From NCBI GenBank assembly GCA_022605405.1, contig JABYQQ010000016.1, forward strand, positions 992,001-1,056,000: DNA of 64,000 bases, read 5' to 3'. The DNA comes from Earliella scabrosa (taxonomy: Eukaryota; Basidiomycota; Agaricomycetes; Polyporales; Polyporaceae). Under the pieces are notes generated by a model, which saw only the letters and a program-made list of their open reading frames with translations, was not told where the DNA came from and searched no databases. This document shows positions 59,104 to 64,000 of the stretch, piece after piece. The position numbers were made by a program, and so were the translations under genes. The first letter of the stretch is position 1. Each line of letters begins with the position of its first letter.

Positions 59104-60694
59104 TGAGCGAACCCGCTCGCGCCGGGATATGCGCCTGATACCCTCCGGCTCCGGCAATTTTTTATCGTTCCGTAGATGGGGAAGCAAACGCCATGTACAG
59201 CAACTAGTAGTCTTTGTCTCTCCGCGGCGCCGGATCTTCCCCTCACGTTCATCTGGAGGCCCATGAGAGGCGGGCTTCCGCGGGTATTTGTTTCGGTTTT
59301 CAGTGTTTGGCGGATGATGTTGTTTTCTTATTATTGTGCGCTCACAACCCCCTCCCCCTCCCTCGCCCACCGCATCTCACCTCAACACTCCCCCTCCCTA
59401 CCTATCCCCCTCATCTGACACACATCGTCTATCAAACGTTGTTGTTGCGCGGCTCCTGGTCACGGCGGCGGGTTTTCGCGTGCGTGCAAGTGGGTCGGTC
59501 GATATATGTGGTGGATCTGTCATGAGATGTACTACTGCATCTTCGTCGGTTGCAAACAATGATTATTTCTATCTATCGATCCGCCACTGTCCGTTGTGCT
59601 GCGTGTTGTCTCTTCCACGCGCTCTGACCCCCCGTGTCCATCGGGCATCCGAGACAAGGTCAAGGCCACCCTTGTTCTTCAGGCAGCTCATGCGGCGTTG
59701 AAGTGGGGTGGGGGTGGACAACACAAGAGACAGGAGGCGGCGCTGATACATGTACCGGACGAGAACTCGAACATGTTCCGATTGGGAGAGGCGCTGATGG
59801 TTGTCTGGCTGTTGGGCTTGTCCTGGACGTCCTCCATATGCTGCACATCAGCACCGTCAGCTCGCAACAGCGGGCGCCCACGTCGCGACGTTGACAGGCG
59901 GGCGGACATCCCGCAGCGGCCGTCGTTTTCTGTTGGTTCTCGGTCCTGCTGGGTCGCGCCGGGGCTGATTCGCGGGCGGATGGGAGGGTTCTTGCGACTT
60001 GACTTTGGAGGTTCGGAGTGCCATGCCGGTCTCGAGAGCTCCACCGCCTGCCGGTGTAAGTGCAGGTCTGTACATGATGGTATGTATACTAGCTGATCAA
60101 GGCCGCTTCCTCCAGAGTTGTCTGATCCTGTCGTGCGATTCATGGATCGTCGCAAAACCGACAGTGCTCTCAGAGATGCGTGCGAGATTCCAACTTACCT
60201 AACATCACAAGAATAGACCGCCGAGTTACGGGATCGACAGGGGAATATGAATGGATGCAATAATATATGACGTCGGCGTCGGTGCAAGGTTCATGCGTTC
60301 ATGCAAAGTTCATTTGGCACCCTGCCACGGTCCCGGTGACGCGTTCATCTTCCTGAGGATTTTCCAGCGGCGGACCCGACGTTGCTTCTCCCGCCTCCCC
60401 GAGCCCATATGTGTGGAGCTTTCTCACCAGGGTCCAAACGTCCAACGCTCGGCCGAGGTTGTGCGTCGTGCGAGCCAAAGGCCTGCGGCGCCTCTTACGC
60501 TGTTTTATGAGACAATTTGTGGTGTCCTGAACGAGATCGCCCGGCATCGGCTGAATTATACGTTGCGAGATATCAGAACATTATTTGGTACGCTGAGCGC
60601 GAAGAAGACCTTCATGTCGATCGCCCGTGATCCATACTTTTCACCCAGAAACACGTACTACGTTCGAACTTAAACTTGAATTGAAACCACCACC
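59104..60694. other. Intergenic region
   Basis: 1.6 kb without a supported gene. Frames at 59,596-60,096 (+), 59,688-60,155 (-) and 60,251-60,673 (+) overlap or lack family features. The right end is the Pcc1 promoter. Confidence 0.45.
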
Positions 60695-61140
60695 ATGTCC
60701 GCCACACCAGCATCAGAATGGCACACTGTGTAAGACGAGCCCGTACGCGATATCCATCGAACAAACACTCATGCTCAACCAAACGATGACGATGCACAAA
60801 GGACGATGCGGATCCCCTTCGCGTCTGAAAAGCACGCAAACATCGCGAAGCAGGTCATCGACGTCGATCGGGAGCTGCAGCCGGACCTCGTCAAGCGCAC
60901 GCTCGCCGTCGAGGGGAACGAGCTCGTCGCGTACGGCCCAAACTTTCCGATCGTCCATAGCAGAAGATGTTAACCGAGATCCATGTCATTTTCAGGACGT
61001 TCACGACCCTAACCGTCCGGCTAGCGCGGTTAACCTCAAACGCGTTCCTGGAGAACGTCGATCTCGTCGTACGCACCATTGGCGAATTCGGCGAGGACGC
61101 AGAACGAGCACCGGTGCCGATTACTACATCGTCGAGCTGA
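60695..61140 (+). CDS. PCC1: KEOPS/EKC complex subunit Pcc1
   Basis: Three exons (60695-60729, 60802-60930, 60996-61140) give 102 aa. The protein starts MSATPASEWHTVTMRIPFAS and contains SEKHANIAKQVIDVDRELQP, KRTLAVEGNELVATF, TLTVRLARLTSNAFLENVDL and the ending VRTIGEFGED, which is the complete Pcc1/LAGE3 fold (one beta-sheet with two helices). Pcc1 dimerises and scaffolds the KEOPS complex that makes the t6A modification on tRNAs; yeast KEOPS also affects telomeres and transcription. The length is usual for the family. It is convergent with the EBP1-like gene, with 163 bp between stop codons. Confidence 0.9.
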
Positions 61141-61303
61141 CCGTTCGATGCGGTGGCCAAGATGAATGTATAAAGGTCCCCAGGAGGATGCGATGATGCT
61201 ACATGATGACGCAAATTGTATTCGACACGTCTTTGCCAAAACCTCTTCTGCTTGCTCTTACACACAGTGCATACTGCTACACACGCCACACACAAGTGCC
61301 CGC

Positions 61304-63150
61304 CTACTCAGCCTTGCCCTCGGCCTTCTTCTTCGCCTTCTTGTTCTCGCGCAACGGCTTCGTCAGGAGCTCAAGGAGCTCCGGGTCCTCGAGCGACTTG
61401 TCCGACTTGACGAGCTCGGGCTTGAACCACACCGGTGGGCTCGTGATCATTGCCGGGCCGCCAGGGAGGAGCGCGATTGTGAAGTGGAACGCGGCAACGA
61501 GGGTGTTTGCAGGCGTGTAGCTAGCGCGAAGAGGATGCATCAGGCGCAACTTCATGGGGGAAGCGAGACGGCCGATACTCACACGACCTCATATGGCTTG
61601 ACGAGATTGTGTTGTACCGCCTCCTGCAGACCGAGGCGTGCGCGCACCTCGTCCTCTAAGCAGCGGATGTTGAACGGGAAGGCGCCCGCCTTCTTTTGCA
61701 CCTCGGAGAAGACGGCACGCGACGTCTTCATCTTCAGCTGATACGTGACCGTGGCCTCCTTCTGGTAGATGGTTGTTCTTGACTCCTCAAGACGTGCCTA
61801 CACGCGCAGACTTGTGAAGAGATGGTCGTGGCAGGAAATGGGAGACGACACACCTTTCCGTCCTCGGCGGTGGTGATCAGGATGTCGATACCCCACACCT
61901 CGTTCTCTGCGAACGTCGCGGTCTCGATGCCCTTCTTCTGCTCCTCCGACTGCGCAAAACGTCAACAAAAACGCTCAGCACACACACCCAGGGATGGCAG
62001 AAACGCACGGGGTTCAAGATGATGCGCTTCTTGCCGTCAATCACGTTCTGCGTCTGTTGGCACGAAAGCATGCCTATCCCAGCAGAGAAACCGCGTCAGA
62101 CCCAAGATCCCGCGTCCCACACCAACGCAACGCAAACGCCGCACGCACCCTCGACCGGCTTGCAGTCAAACGCAGCCGCGATCTTCGCGACCGCGTCCGT
62201 GACGGCCCAGTTCTTGTTCCCGACCTTGACGAGCCGCTGGACGACCTCGGCCGCGGTCCACGCCGCCTGGAGCACGTCCGCCTTGCGGCCCGTGACGGGC
62301 TCGGACGCGGACGCGCCGACGACGAGCGTCTCCGCGCTCACGGCCGCGTAGCCGTCGATGTGCGCGCCGAGGTGGAGCTTGACGAGGTCGCCCTTTGCGA
62401 GCGCCTGGCTCGCGGACGGGTCCTTCTCGAGCGGGGAAAAGTGCGCGACGGTGTTGTTTACGGAGACGCAGGTTGGGAAGGCGATGCCTGGATGATCGGT
62501 TCCGGGGGGTTGCGCGATCAGAGGGTGGGTGGATGGGTGAGATCCGAGGAGAGGGAAGGAGGGGAGGGGAGGGAGGAGGTTAGCAAGTGTTGACGCCGCC
62601 AAAAAAGTTGCGCAAGCGGTTGACGGGTGGCGTTTGACACGGGCAGAGGGGAGTGCACCAAGCACAAGCACACGCACGAACATCAACACCTCTCCCAAGC
62701 AGCGAACGCAGAACGCGGAGGAGGACGCACCTTTGCTGACTTTGACGCCCTTGACGGACTTGTTGTACACCGCACCGGTGCCTGCCTCGAGCAGCTTGTC
62801 GCCCTCGACGCACAGATCGTACACCTTCGCGCCCTCGACGCAGAGCGAGACCAGCTTCTTCATCACGTTGTTCACGATCTCCGCCGCGGTCTGCTCGTCC
62901 GTGGTGCGTCCATGATCGTGGTGCGTGCAGTACGCGAAATCGCGACCCAAGAAGATGGACCGAAAAGCAGAGACACAGACACTCGGTCAGCTAGACTGCC
63001 GCGTCCACCGTGAAAGCTGGAACAGTCGCGCCTCCACGCGCCGCCTGCCCCGCCCGCACTAGCACGCACCTTGTATTTTGTGAAGTCGGCGGCGGCGGTG
63101 GACGGCGCCTCCTCGGGCTTCGGGGCGTCGGTCTTCGCTGGCTCGGACAT
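61304..63150 (-). CDS. EBP1/PA2G4-like protein (methionine-aminopeptidase fold)
   Basis: A multi-exon gene of about 395 aa. The N-terminus (MSEPAKTDAPKPEEAPSTAA, then DFTKYKTAAEIVNNVMKKLV) and the body (GIAFPTCVSVNNTVAHFSPL, GDLVKLHLGAHIDGYAAVSA, NVIDGKKRIILNP) match the PA2G4/EBP1 family, which keeps the pita-bread fold of methionine aminopeptidase but not its metal-binding residues. Here the usual DxxxxH-type metal ligands are also absent: LHLGAHIDG replaces the D-containing motif. The C-terminus is Lys-rich (RENKKAKKKAEGKAE), as expected for a ribosome- and RNA-associated protein. Fission yeast Cdb4 belongs to the same family. It probably acts in ribosome biogenesis or translation; no enzymatic role is expected. 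Confidence 0.92.
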
Positions 63151-63692
63151 CGTCTCTCGGGGTCGAATGTTTGAGTGCTCGGTGTTGGCAAGCTGGCGGA
63201 GAAGGAGGAGAAGGATGGGGGTGGATGGGAGGGAGTGTGGGGGAATTGCGCGGGCGCGTCGTCGACTCGAAGCCCTTTCTTCCGTCGAGATCAATCTAAT
63301 CTGCAAACGCTCCCAAATCGGGAAACGTCTGCGGTCGGAGCACGCGACTTGAGCTTGAGCTTGGATTCTGGAAGTTTGAACCACAACAGCTTGGGATGGT
63401 TGAGAGATGCTATGTAGTGCATTTGTGTCTGGGTGAGATGCGAGCAGGGTCTTAAATCAAGAACATGGTCGACGTCTAGCTAGCTAAGTGCTACCGCCAT
63501 GATGCAGTGGATGGGAGCGGGGGTGGGTATCCTCTCTATCTCAAGGTCTCAAGCCTTCAAGAACTCGAGCAAGTAAGTAGATATATGGAGCACGTCTGCG
63601 AAAGAACCATCGCTCGCGGTGATCGCCCGTGTCTACATCTCACGATGCCCAACGTCGTGTGTATCGTGTGTCGTACTACGGTACGCATCATC
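63151..63692. other. Intergenic region
   Basis: 542 bp holding the EBP1-like promoter and the likely 3' end of a minus-strand gene at the right edge. No gene is seen. Confidence 0.45.
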
Positions 63693-63915
63693 CTATTCAT
63701 GCATGGGCTTCCGAGCTGTCAAGCCGCGCATTGCCCGGCAGAGCGCGGCGCTGTCGGGGTCCGATGTATCAGGCCCCGGGTTTAACGACTGGCGCCCTCG
63801 TTTGCTCTGCGCCTTGGAGGAGTGGACCGAACCGGGGCGCAGGCTGTCGCCGTCTGGGTCTTTCCAGTTTAGCTGCGACATGTGCCCACGGACGCCCATC
63901 CGGTCCTTCATGTCC
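63693..63915 (-). CDS. Probable last exon of a gene cut by the window edge
   Basis: An acceptor (CGAACAG) at 63,916-63,922 on the minus strand opens a frame that reads DMKDRMGVRGHMSQLNWKDP, then SVHSSKAQSKRGRQSLNPGP, and stops at 63,693. A 5' part would lie beyond 64,000. I recognise no family; the basic, Ser-rich ending is uninformative. Confidence 0.35.
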
Positions 63916-64000
63916 CTGTTCGACAAAAGCAAAGAAAAGAGATCGTCAGGTCAACCCAAACGCGCGCGTTCAAACCGAGACAAAAGAGACACGCACTCCT

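Overview
The window is nuclear DNA from a filamentous basidiomycete. The genes are dense and split by many short introns (about 46-75 nt, GT-AG with two apparent GC-AG cases). Coding third positions are GC-rich, and most gaps between genes are 0.2-1.6 kb. Several products are typical of Agaricomycetes: a TERT with fungal motifs, an SRPK-like kinase with HGD in place of HRD, an 81-aa beta-rich protein and a Kre9/Knh1-like GPI protein. Polyporales or a related order is a guess. All gene models were spliced by eye, with reading phase checked across junctions where exons are listed.

Layout, left to right. 1-5.7 kb: a Ser/Pro-rich conserved-looking protein (+), a small complex I accessory subunit of the NDUFC2 type (-) and a TPR co-chaperone (+). 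6.0-10.8 kb: a complete 25-exon telomerase reverse transcriptase (+). 11.4-17.3 kb: a Gap1/Sar1-type RasGAP (-) and an ARO8-type aminotransferase (-). 18.3-21.5 kb: ribosomal protein L4 (+) and a short CxxC/GCGQH protein (+). 22.2-25.7 kb: a CaMKK/Sak1-like kinase (+). 27.4-30.7 kb: a coiled-coil protein with a C-terminal membrane anchor (-).

31-36 kb looks accessory: small unrecognised genes, the 81-aa protein, an SRPK-like kinase with altered catalytic motifs, and a set of repeated intron-like segments. It is followed by about 3.4 kb with no gene I can support. 39.2-52.5 kb: a conserved fungal protein of unknown role (+), a periplasmic-binding-protein-like protein (-), a small secreted peptide candidate (+) and a very large Caf120/Skg3-type PH protein (+).

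53-63.2 kb is mostly housekeeping: an MDR oxidoreductase (-) divergent from a citrate synthase that ends in the peroxisomal signal SKL (+), the GPI-anchored Kre9/Knh1-like protein (+), the KEOPS subunit Pcc1 (+) and an EBP1/PA2G4-type protein (-). The right edge probably cuts a further minus-strand gene.

Most genes are unrelated neighbours, as is usual in fungi. Possible functional links are Pcc1 with TERT (KEOPS has been tied to telomere maintenance as well as tRNA modification) and RasGAP with the CaMKK-like kinase (growth and nutrient signalling), but neither pair is adjacent. I found no CRISPR array, rRNA, convincing tRNA or recognisable transposon.
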